Below the pieces are notes generated by a model. It did not search any database. It was not told where the DNA came from and was given only the letters and a program-made list of their open reading frames with translations. Both the position numbers and the translations under genes were made by a program. This document shows, piece after piece, positions 20,627 to 32,100 of a DNA stretch of 64,000 bases. The first letter of the stretch is position 1, and every line of letters begins with the position of its first letter. This stretch comes from Myoxocephalus aenaeus (taxonomy: Eukaryota > Chordata > Actinopteri > Perciformes > Cottidae): assembly GCA_038501785.1 (NCBI GenBank), contig JBAMJR010000490.1:1-64000 (forward strand), written 5' to 3'.

Positions 20627-20634
20627 TGACGTCA
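20627..20634. promoter_or_regulatory. Perfect CRE palindrome (TGACGTCA)
   Basis: The consensus 8-bp binding site of CREB/ATF factors, once per unit (also 3977, 10563, 12096 and 25337, then once per unit). With AT-rich surroundings on both sides, function is not shown by sequence alone. Confidence 0.45.
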
Positions 20635-21594
20635 TCTCAAGTCCTTTATTGTAAACCTGTATTGAGGATGACTACTTAGCTGTCTCACCTCAAGGTATTT
20701 GATTTGAACTCACAATCAATTAATATACCACTACCAGTGGGTTTCTACTAAACCCAACCACCTGGGGATGCACGTCTCACCTCAAGTCCCCCTCCCAGAG
20801 GGTTAAAGAAATAAAAGGATGGAAAATGTGAAGGCTTGAATACCAATATTAATATCCACTGTTTATTATGTTGTGATGTATTATTGAGTGCACTTTTCTT
20901 TGAGAGAGGGACAGAAACATGTTCAATTTTGACTAATAAGTTTTATTCTAATAGACACTGTGTGATGTAATACTTACCTGGTATCGTAACATGTCATTTT
21001 GTACACTTATTATGAGGAAACAGGTTGTACAGAAGCTAATCGTTGAAACTGTTGTACCTAAGGTCACATATGATGTATAATTACAAAGATACAAGTATAT
21101 CCACATGTGTTACTGTTATAACAGTTGGAGTAGCATAAGGGATAAAGAGTCTAGCGCTGATGTCCAAGCACACGCAGGGTCAAGCTCTGACGCCAAGGCC
21201 AACACATTCTCCTCACAAAGCAGTCTTTTAATTCAAATTAATTACTTTAAAACCACTTAGAGATCTGGATCCTTTTCCTAAACCAAGAGGGGCTTCTCAA
21301 CATGCATACCCTGAAATATGGGGTCAAAAGCTGCAAGTTAAGGGCCCTAACCAGACCCTAATGTAGTTTTCTTTTGATCTTTTTTGACAAGTGCAAAAAT
21401 GGCAATAAACTCCTAAATATTCATTTGTTTTCTCCCATTTTTCTCACAGACACTCAGTAGAGGGCCTACAATGAGGTCATTGGGTGAAATCCCCTTAAAA
21501 ACATCCACAAGGCTTAATTGGCTGTATGAAATCCAGGATTTAAAGAGGGTGTCAGGCCTAACAAACCTGAGACCACCTGAATAGTCTGAGCTGA

Positions 21595-21627
21595 TCAGAG
21601 CTTTTTTTGCTCTGAACATGTCAGAGC
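21595..21627 (+). other. Competing hairpin element
   Basis: TCAGAGC, seven T, GCTCTGA, ACATG, TCAGAGC. The central GCTCTGA can pair with either flanking TCAGAGC, giving two mutually exclusive 7-bp hairpins. It is present in all units; T-run length varies (eight T at 4952 in the left copy). Confidence 0.6.
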
Positions 21628-22094
21628 TTAGCTTTCTTTTTGACGTTGTAGCCACTGCCAAATGGGATCCAACCATGTTGGTTGTGACTCTGTAGCCCTT
21701 AGCATCTCTGCGTGGGAGTGGTTTGAAGACCCCCCCAAAACACCAATTTCACTCCTTCAAAGGCTCATATCTCCTCAGGGAAAGATTTTAAGTGCTTGAA
21801 ACTTGATGGGATCATTGTCCTGGAAGCCTTGAAGAGGATTCCAAAAGGACAAGTCTGTAGACCCTATAGAAAGCTAACTTCCGGTAGCAGCATGCTAGCT
21901 AGTTAAAACCAAGTGGCCCTAGTAGAGCATCCTCGGTTGTCCACCATCCTCTAGTTTTGGGATCACACCACGTGGTTTTCTTCCGTAATCCTACCCCCTA
22001 GTATAGCCGAACCTGGGAAACTATGGATGCAAGTTAACCAGTTTATGCTGGCTCGAGCGTGCAGTAACGCCGGCGGCCAGCGGGGGCAGCCAAA

Positions 22095-23566
22095 GGAGTC
22101 TAGCCGTGCTGTCATAGAACACATAAAGAGTCTAGCCGTGATGTCAAAGCACACGCAGAGAGTCTAGCCGTGCTGTCAAAGACCACATAAAGAGTATAGC
22201 CCTGATGTCAAAGCACACGCAGAGAGTCTAGCCGTGCTGTCAAAGCACACGCAGAGAGTCTAGCCGTGCTGTCAAAGACCACATAAAGAGTCTAGCCGTG
22301 ATGTCAAAGACCACATAAAGAGTCTAGCCGTGCTGTCAAAGACCACATAAAGAGTCTAGCCGTGATGTCAAAGCACACATAAAGAGTCTAGCCGTGATGT
22401 CAAAGCACACGCAGAGAGTCTAGCCGTGCTGTCAAAGACCACATAAAGAGTCTAGCCGTGATGTCAAAGCACACATAGAGAGTCTAGCCGTGATGTCAAA
22501 GCACACATAAAGAGTATAGCCCTGATGTCAAAGCACACGCAGAGAGTCTAGCCGTGCTGTCAAAGCACACATAAAGAGTCTAGCCGTGATGTCAAAGCAC
22601 ACGCAGAGAGTCTAGCCGTGCTGTCAAGGACCACATAAAGAGTATAGCCCTGATGTCAAAGCACACATAGAGAGTCTAGCCGTGATGTCAAAGCACACAT
22701 AAAGAGTCTAGCCGTGATGTCAAAGCACACATAGAGAGTCTAGCCGTGATGTCAAAGCACACGCAGAGAGTCTAGCCGTGCTGTCAAAGACCACATACAG
22801 AGTATAGCCCTGATGTCAAAGCACACATAGAGAGTCTAGCCGTGATGTCAAAGCACACATAAAGAGTCTAGCCGTGATGTCAAAGCACACATAGAGAGTC
22901 TAGCCGTGATGTCAAAGCACACATAGAGAGTCTAGCCGTGATGTCAAAGCACACATAAAGAGTCTAGCCGTGATGTCAAAGCACACATAGAGAGTCTAGC
23001 CGTGATGTCAAAGCACACGCAGAGAGTCTAGCCGTGCTGTCAAAGACCACATACAGAGTATAGCCCTGATGTCAAAGCACACATAGAGAGTCTAGCCGTG
23101 ATGTCAAAGCACACATAAAGAGTCTAGCCGTGATGTCAAAGCACACATAGAGAGTCTAGCCGTGATGTCAAAGCACACGCAGAGAGTCTAGCCGTGCTGT
23201 CAAAGACCACATAAAGAGTCTAGCCGTGCTGTCAAAGAACACATAAAGAGTCTAGCCGTGATGTCAAAGCACATGCAGAGAGTCTAGCCGTGCTGTCAAA
23301 GACCACATAAAGAGTATAGCCCTGATGTCAAAGCACACATAAAGAGTCTAGCCGTGATGTCAAAGCACACGCAGAGAGTCTAGCCGTGATGTCAAAGCAC
23401 ACGCAGAGAGTCTAGCCGTGATGTCAAAGCACACGCAGAGAGTCTAGCCGTGCTGTCAAAGACCACATAAAGAGTATAGCCCTGATGTCAAAGCACACGC
23501 AGAGAGTCTAGCCGTGCTGTCAAAGACCACATAAAGAGTATAGCCCTGATGTCAAAGCACACGCAG
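22095..23566 (+). repeat. Main 32-bp minisatellite array, exactly 46 monomers
   Basis: 1,472 bp with no indels. Thirty-one monomers carry TGATGTCA and fifteen the CTGTCA variant. AGAGTATAGCC is always coupled to CCTGATG. The rare ending CATAC occurs at monomers 22 and 30, so an eight-monomer (256-bp) block has been duplicated inside the array. The same 46-monomer order recurs at 26805, 31515, 36225, 40936, 45646, 50357, 55067 and 59777. Confidence 0.96.
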
Positions 23567-23898
23567 GGTCAAGCTCTGACGCCAAGGCCAACACATTGCG
23601 AGGGATCATCACGCTTTTGACGCACATGTCAGAAAAGGGCCTTCCCGAGGTCCCACAATGTCGAGGTTCCTACCAATCGATCGGTAATCCACTAGTTAGT
23701 ATTGACAAGTGCGACGTTCAAGTCTCTGGCGGCTTCAGAACAAAAGATATTAGCTGAGGGATCACACCACGTGGTTTTCTTCCGTAATCCTACCCCCTAA
23801 CCAGGTATAGCCTAACCTGGGAAACTATGGATGCAAGTTAACCAGTTTATGCTGGCTCGAGCGTGCAGTAACGCCGGCGGCCAGCGGGGGCAGCCAAA

Positions 23899-24186
23899 GG
23901 AGTCTAGCCGTGCTGTCATAGAACACATAAAGAGTCTAGCCGTGATGTCAAAGCACACGCAGAGAGTCTAGCCGTGCTGTCAAAGACCACATAAAGAGTA
24001 TAGCCCTGATGTCAAAGCACACATAAAGAGTCTAGCCGTGATGTCAAAGCACACGCAGAGAGTCTAGCCGTGCTGTCAAAGACCACATAAAGAGTATAGC
24101 CCTGATGTCAAAGCACACGCAGAGAGTCTAGCCGTGCTGTCAAAGACCACATAAAGAGTCTAGCCGTGATGTCAAAGCACACGCAG
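23899..24186 (+). repeat. Second 32-bp minisatellite array, 9 monomers
   Basis: 288 bp in perfect register; five of the nine monomers have TGATGTCA. The first monomer, with the private TCATAGAAC variant, is the same as the first monomer of the main array. That shows leader plus array start were duplicated together. Confidence 0.96.
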
Positions 24187-24408
24187 GGTCAAGCTCTGAC
24201 GCCAAGGCCAACACATTGCGAGGGATCATCACGCTTTTGACGCACATGTCAGAAAAGGGCCTTCCCGAGGTCCCACAATGTCGAGGTTCCTACCAATCGA
24301 TCGGTAATCCACTAGTTAGTATTGACAAGTGCGACGTTCAAGTCTCTGGCGGCTTCAGAACAAAAGATATTAGCTGAGGGATCACACCACGTGGTTTTCT
24401 TCCGTAAT

Positions 24409-27400
24409 CCTAACCCTAACCCTAACCCCCTAACCCTTTTAATAACGTTAAAAGTACAGCTAAATTGAGTCGGTGGAAAAAAGACGGCAACAATCTTGCG
24501 ACTTCAAACCCCATCCAACCTTGCTCACCTCCCGACCCCGGGCCCCCAAACTTAAGCCCACCCCCGGAGTTAAAACACATTATTCGCTCGATTTAGGGAA
24601 CCGGACCCCTGGTCCTATAGAGTAAGACGGCAGGGACAAGTCGTGACGGGGCGCACGCGTGCGGTTACGCAGCCATTCCCAAGAACATATAAAGAGTCTA
24701 GCCCTGATGTCAAAGCACACGCAGAGGGTCTAACAACGACGGATTTCGAAAAGAGTACCACGTATGTAACCATTGAGACTGTGCGCATCTTCCAGTAGTA
24801 GTGGGATCACTGTGTGTAAAGTATTGACGTCGCGAGCTGCGAGAAAGCAACAGCTATACCTCATAGATTTCTTTCTCCGTGTTTTGAGGTCCTACGGTTT
24901 CCTCGTTCCACAAACGCATCTGAAAGCTCGTCAAATGACACAGGCGGAAGCAGACGGTCATTTCAAGTGGTCTTTCATTATGGTGCAACGAAGATTTATG
25001 AAACAAATGGCTCATTTCTTTATTTCTGAACCGAAAAACATGATTTTTGGACTGGAAAGGCTTGTGAAAATGTCATTGCTTGTGTTTATTGTGATTATTA
25101 TTGCAGATTCTGATGATTTAGGTCTTAATCTTTCTAAAGAGGTGCAGTATTACTCTGGGGCCTGATGGGAAGTCACCAAAAATACAATTCTTTATGAAAA
25201 CATTTATAACATAGGTGTGCTGTTGTGTTTGTTTAGAGATTTCCACTCTATTTAAGTAACACACACACATAGAGTTATGAACTGATACAACCCATTGTTG
25301 TAGCTTTATATTATTGTTTAGTTTACATACCATTTATGACGTCATCTCAAGTCCTTTATTGTAAACCTGTATTGAGGATGACTACTTAGCTGTCTCACCT
25401 CAAGGTATTTGATTTGAACTCACAATCAATTAATATACCACTACCAGTGGGTTTCTACTAAACCCAACCACCTGGGGATGCACGTCTCACCTCAAGTCCC
25501 CCTCCCAGAGGGTTAAAGAAATAAAAGGATGGAAAATGTGAAGGCTTGAATACCAATATTAATATCCACTGTTTATTATGTTGTGATGTATTATTGAGTG
25601 CACTTTTCTTTGAGAGAGGGACAGAAACATGTTCAATTTTGACTAATAAGTTTTATTCTAATAGACACTGTGTGATGTAATACTTACCTGGTATCGTAAC
25701 ATGTCATTTTGTACACTTATTATGAGGAAACAGGTTGTACAGAAGCTAATCGTTGAAACTGTTGTACCTAAGGTCACATATGATGTATAATTACAAAGAT
25801 ACAAGTATATCCACATGTGTTACTGTTATAACAGTTGGAGTAGCATAAGGGATAAAGAGTCTAGCGCTGATGTCCAAGCACACGCAGGGTCAAGCTCTGA
25901 CGCCAAGGCCAACACATTCTCCTCACAAAGCAGTCTTTTAATTCAAATTAATTACTTTAAAACCACTTAGAGATCTGGATCCTTTTCCTAAACCAAGAGG
26001 GGCTTCTCAACATGCATACCCTGAAATATGGGGTCAAAAGCTGCAAGTTAAGGGCCCTAACCAGACCCTAATGTAGTTTTCTTTTGATCTTTTTTGACAA
26101 GTGCAAAAATGGCAATAAACTCCTAAATATTCATTTGTTTTCTCCCATTTTTCTCACAGACACTCAGTAGAGGGCCTACAATGAGGTCATTGGGTGAAAT
26201 CCCCTTAAAAACATCCACAAGGCTTAATTGGCTGTATGAAATCCAGGATTTAAAGAGGGTGTCAGGCCTAACAAACCTGAGACCACCTGAATAGTCTGAG
26301 CTGATCAGAGCTTTTTTTGCTCTGAACATGTCAGAGCTTAGCTTTCTTTTTGACGTTGTAGCCACTGCCAAATGGGATCCAACCATGTTGGTTGTGACTC
26401 TGTAGCCCTTAGCATCTCTGCGTGGGAGTGGTTTGAAGACCCCCCCAAAACACCAATTTCACTCCTTCAAAGGCTCATATCTCCTCAGGGAAAGATTTTA
26501 AGTGCTTGAAACTTGATGGGATCATTGTCCTGGAAGCCTTGAAGAGGATTCCAAAAGGACAAGTCTGTAGACCCTATAGAAAGCTAACTTCCGGTAGCAG
26601 CATGCTAGCTAGTTAAAACCAAGTGGCCCTAGTAGAGCATCCTCGGTTGTCCACCATCCTCTAGTTTTGGGATCACACCACGTGGTTTTCTTCCGTAATC
26701 CTACCCCCTAGTATAGCCGAACCTGGGAAACTATGGATGCAAGTTAACCAGTTTATGCTGGCTCGAGCGTGCAGTAACGCCGGCGGCCAGCGGGGGCAGC
26801 CAAAGGAGTCTAGCCGTGCTGTCATAGAACACATAAAGAGTCTAGCCGTGATGTCAAAGCACACGCAGAGAGTCTAGCCGTGCTGTCAAAGACCACATAA
26901 AGAGTATAGCCCTGATGTCAAAGCACACGCAGAGAGTCTAGCCGTGCTGTCAAAGCACACGCAGAGAGTCTAGCCGTGCTGTCAAAGACCACATAAAGAG
27001 TCTAGCCGTGATGTCAAAGACCACATAAAGAGTCTAGCCGTGCTGTCAAAGACCACATAAAGAGTCTAGCCGTGATGTCAAAGCACACATAAAGAGTCTA
27101 GCCGTGATGTCAAAGCACACGCAGAGAGTCTAGCCGTGCTGTCAAAGACCACATAAAGAGTCTAGCCGTGATGTCAAAGCACACATAGAGAGTCTAGCCG
27201 TGATGTCAAAGCACACATAAAGAGTATAGCCCTGATGTCAAAGCACACGCAGAGAGTCTAGCCGTGCTGTCAAAGCACACATAAAGAGTCTAGCCGTGAT
27301 GTCAAAGCACACGCAGAGAGTCTAGCCGTGCTGTCAAGGACCACATAAAGAGTATAGCCCTGATGTCAAAGCACACATAGAGAGTCTAGCCGTGATGTCA

Positions 27401-29118
27401 AAGCACACATAAAGAGTCTAGCCGTGATGTCAAAGCACACATAGAGAGTCTAGCCGTGATGTCAAAGCACACGCAGAGAGTCTAGCCGTGCTGTCAAAGA
27501 CCACATACAGAGTATAGCCCTGATGTCAAAGCACACATAGAGAGTCTAGCCGTGATGTCAAAGCACACATAAAGAGTCTAGCCGTGATGTCAAAGCACAC
27601 ATAGAGAGTCTAGCCGTGATGTCAAAGCACACATAGAGAGTCTAGCCGTGATGTCAAAGCACACATAAAGAGTCTAGCCGTGATGTCAAAGCACACATAG
27701 AGAGTCTAGCCGTGATGTCAAAGCACACGCAGAGAGTCTAGCCGTGCTGTCAAAGACCACATACAGAGTATAGCCCTGATGTCAAAGCACACATAGAGAG
27801 TCTAGCCGTGATGTCAAAGCACACATAAAGAGTCTAGCCGTGATGTCAAAGCACACATAGAGAGTCTAGCCGTGATGTCAAAGCACACGCAGAGAGTCTA
27901 GCCGTGCTGTCAAAGACCACATAAAGAGTCTAGCCGTGCTGTCAAAGAACACATAAAGAGTCTAGCCGTGATGTCAAAGCACATGCAGAGAGTCTAGCCG
28001 TGCTGTCAAAGACCACATAAAGAGTATAGCCCTGATGTCAAAGCACACATAAAGAGTCTAGCCGTGATGTCAAAGCACACGCAGAGAGTCTAGCCGTGAT
28101 GTCAAAGCACACGCAGAGAGTCTAGCCGTGATGTCAAAGCACACGCAGAGAGTCTAGCCGTGCTGTCAAAGACCACATAAAGAGTATAGCCCTGATGTCA
28201 AAGCACACGCAGAGAGTCTAGCCGTGCTGTCAAAGACCACATAAAGAGTATAGCCCTGATGTCAAAGCACACGCAGGGTCAAGCTCTGACGCCAAGGCCA
28301 ACACATTGCGAGGGATCATCACGCTTTTGACGCACATGTCAGAAAAGGGCCTTCCCGAGGTCCCACAATGTCGAGGTTCCTACCAATCGATCGGTAATCC
28401 ACTAGTTAGTATTGACAAGTGCGACGTTCAAGTCTCTGGCGGCTTCAGAACAAAAGATATTAGCTGAGGGATCACACCACGTGGTTTTCTTCCGTAATCC
28501 TACCCCCTAACCAGGTATAGCCTAACCTGGGAAACTATGGATGCAAGTTAACCAGTTTATGCTGGCTCGAGCGTGCAGTAACGCCGGCGGCCAGCGGGGG
28601 CAGCCAAAGGAGTCTAGCCGTGCTGTCATAGAACACATAAAGAGTCTAGCCGTGATGTCAAAGCACACGCAGAGAGTCTAGCCGTGCTGTCAAAGACCAC
28701 ATAAAGAGTATAGCCCTGATGTCAAAGCACACATAAAGAGTCTAGCCGTGATGTCAAAGCACACGCAGAGAGTCTAGCCGTGCTGTCAAAGACCACATAA
28801 AGAGTATAGCCCTGATGTCAAAGCACACGCAGAGAGTCTAGCCGTGCTGTCAAAGACCACATAAAGAGTCTAGCCGTGATGTCAAAGCACACGCAGGGTC
28901 AAGCTCTGACGCCAAGGCCAACACATTGCGAGGGATCATCACGCTTTTGACGCACATGTCAGAAAAGGGCCTTCCCGAGGTCCCACAATGTCGAGGTTCC
29001 TACCAATCGATCGGTAATCCACTAGTTAGTATTGACAAGTGCGACGTTCAAGTCTCTGGCGGCTTCAGAACAAAAGATATTAGCTGAGGGATCACACCAC
29101 GTGGTTTTCTTCCGTAAT
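24409..29118 (+). repeat. Composite satellite unit 2 (4,710 bp)
   Basis: Reference form of the unit. Main array 26805-28276, short array 28609-28896, CRE 25337-25344. Offsets from the unit start are: TATA-like word 279, CRE 928, hairpins 1896, main array 2396, short array 4200. Confidence 0.96.
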
Positions 29119-32100
29119 CCTAACCCTAACCCTAACCCCCTAACCCTTTTAATAACGTTAAAAGTACAGCTAAATTGAGTCGGTGGAAAAAAGACGGCAA
29201 CAATCTTGCGACTTCAAACCCCATCCAACCTTGCTCACCTCCCGACCCCGGGCCCCCAAACTTAAGCCCACCCCCGGAGTTAAAACACATTATTCGCTCG
29301 ATTTAGGGAACCGGACCCCTGGTCCTATAGAGTAAGACGGCAGGGACAAGTCGTGACGGGGCGCACGCGTGCGGTTACGCAGCCATTCCCAAGAACATAT
29401 AAAGAGTCTAGCCCTGATGTCAAAGCACACGCAGAGGGTCTAACAACGACGGATTTCGAAAAGAGTACCACGTATGTAACCATTGAGACTGTGCGCATCT
29501 TCCAGTAGTAGTGGGATCACTGTGTGTAAAGTATTGACGTCGCGAGCTGCGAGAAAGCAACAGCTATACCTCATAGATTTCTTTCTCCGTGTTTTGAGGT
29601 CCTACGGTTTCCTCGTTCCACAAACGCATCTGAAAGCTCGTCAAATGACACAGGCGGAAGCAGACGGTCATTTCAAGTGGTCTTTCATTATGGTGCAACG
29701 AAGATTTATGAAACAAATGGCTCATTTCTTTATTTCTGAACCGAAAAACATGATTTTTGGACTGGAAAGGCTTGTGAAAATGTCATTGCTTGTGTTTATT
29801 GTGATTATTATTGCAGATTCTGATGATTTAGGTCTTAATCTTTCTAAAGAGGTGCAGTATTACTCTGGGGCCTGATGGGAAGTCACCAAAAATACAATTC
29901 TTTATGAAAACATTTATAACATAGGTGTGCTGTTGTGTTTGTTTAGAGATTTCCACTCTATTTAAGTAACACACACACATAGAGTTATGAACTGATACAA
30001 CCCATTGTTGTAGCTTTATATTATTGTTTAGTTTACATACCATTTATGACGTCATCTCAAGTCCTTTATTGTAAACCTGTATTGAGGATGACTACTTAGC
30101 TGTCTCACCTCAAGGTATTTGATTTGAACTCACAATCAATTAATATACCACTACCAGTGGGTTTCTACTAAACCCAACCACCTGGGGATGCACGTCTCAC
30201 CTCAAGTCCCCCTCCCAGAGGGTTAAAGAAATAAAAGGATGGAAAATGTGAAGGCTTGAATACCAATATTAATATCCACTGTTTATTATGTTGTGATGTA
30301 TTATTGAGTGCACTTTTCTTTGAGAGAGGGACAGAAACATGTTCAATTTTGACTAATAAGTTTTATTCTAATAGACACTGTGTGATGTAATACTTACCTG
30401 GTATCGTAACATGTCATTTTGTACACTTATTATGAGGAAACAGGTTGTACAGAAGCTAATCGTTGAAACTGTTGTACCTAAGGTCACATATGATGTATAA
30501 TTACAAAGATACAAGTATATCCACATGTGTTACTGTTATAACAGTTGGAGTAGCATAAGGGATAAAGAGTCTAGCGCTGATGTCCAAGCACACGCAGGGT
30601 CAAGCTCTGACGCCAAGGCCAACACATTCTCCTCACAAAGCAGTCTTTTAATTCAAATTAATTACTTTAAAACCACTTAGAGATCTGGATCCTTTTCCTA
30701 AACCAAGAGGGGCTTCTCAACATGCATACCCTGAAATATGGGGTCAAAAGCTGCAAGTTAAGGGCCCTAACCAGACCCTAATGTAGTTTTCTTTTGATCT
30801 TTTTTGACAAGTGCAAAAATGGCAATAAACTCCTAAATATTCATTTGTTTTCTCCCATTTTTCTCACAGACACTCAGTAGAGGGCCTACAATGAGGTCAT
30901 TGGGTGAAATCCCCTTAAAAACATCCACAAGGCTTAATTGGCTGTATGAAATCCAGGATTTAAAGAGGGTGTCAGGCCTAACAAACCTGAGACCACCTGA
31001 ATAGTCTGAGCTGATCAGAGCTTTTTTTGCTCTGAACATGTCAGAGCTTAGCTTTCTTTTTGACGTTGTAGCCACTGCCAAATGGGATCCAACCATGTTG
31101 GTTGTGACTCTGTAGCCCTTAGCATCTCTGCGTGGGAGTGGTTTGAAGACCCCCCCAAAACACCAATTTCACTCCTTCAAAGGCTCATATCTCCTCAGGG
31201 AAAGATTTTAAGTGCTTGAAACTTGATGGGATCATTGTCCTGGAAGCCTTGAAGAGGATTCCAAAAGGACAAGTCTGTAGACCCTATAGAAAGCTAACTT
31301 CCGGTAGCAGCATGCTAGCTAGTTAAAACCAAGTGGCCCTAGTAGAGCATCCTCGGTTGTCCACCATCCTCTAGTTTTGGGATCACACCACGTGGTTTTC
31401 TTCCGTAATCCTACCCCCTAGTATAGCCGAACCTGGGAAACTATGGATGCAAGTTAACCAGTTTATGCTGGCTCGAGCGTGCAGTAACGCCGGCGGCCAG
31501 CGGGGGCAGCCAAAGGAGTCTAGCCGTGCTGTCATAGAACACATAAAGAGTCTAGCCGTGATGTCAAAGCACACGCAGAGAGTCTAGCCGTGCTGTCAAA
31601 GACCACATAAAGAGTATAGCCCTGATGTCAAAGCACACGCAGAGAGTCTAGCCGTGCTGTCAAAGCACACGCAGAGAGTCTAGCCGTGCTGTCAAAGACC
31701 ACATAAAGAGTCTAGCCGTGATGTCAAAGACCACATAAAGAGTCTAGCCGTGCTGTCAAAGACCACATAAAGAGTCTAGCCGTGATGTCAAAGCACACAT
31801 AAAGAGTCTAGCCGTGATGTCAAAGCACACGCAGAGAGTCTAGCCGTGCTGTCAAAGACCACATAAAGAGTCTAGCCGTGATGTCAAAGCACACATAGAG
31901 AGTCTAGCCGTGATGTCAAAGCACACATAAAGAGTATAGCCCTGATGTCAAAGCACACGCAGAGAGTCTAGCCGTGCTGTCAAAGCACACATAAAGAGTC
32001 TAGCCGTGATGTCAAAGCACACGCAGAGAGTCTAGCCGTGCTGTCAAGGACCACATAAAGAGTATAGCCCTGATGTCAAAGCACACATAGAGAGTCTAGC

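Larger units (their letters stand above)
19698..24408 (+). repeat. Composite satellite unit 1 (4,711 bp)
   Basis: The first unit of the homogeneous array. Layout: telomeric block 19698-19725; GC-rich stretch to about 19975; TATA-like word 19978-19983; isolated monomer 19983-20014; AT-rich segment with CRE 20627-20634; second isolated monomer 21146-21177 with 31 bp of spacer; AT-rich segment with hairpins 21595-21627; leader 21990-22094; main array 22095-23566; spacer and leader 23567-23898; short array 23899-24186; spacer 24187-24408. It differs from the following units by one extra T (AGACTGGCAAC near 19775). A 130-codon open frame at 20063-20455 starts with TTG and recurs in every unit, with its first ATG about 53 codons in. 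I do not consider it a gene. Confidence 0.96.

Noticed and set aside
21413..21676. 87-codon - strand open frame repeated in the units
   Set aside because: It overlaps the hairpin element and AT-rich repeat sequence, has no family resemblance, and is shortened in the older copy at 18560-18769. Nothing supports translation.
21963..22154. 63-codon - strand open frame running from the leader into the minisatellite
   Set aside because: It spans the seam, leader and first monomers, so it is a by-product of the repeat sequence.
22095..23566. CRISPR array (32-bp direct repeats)
   Set aside because: Monomers are contiguous with no unique spacers, there are no cas genes, and the context is eukaryotic.
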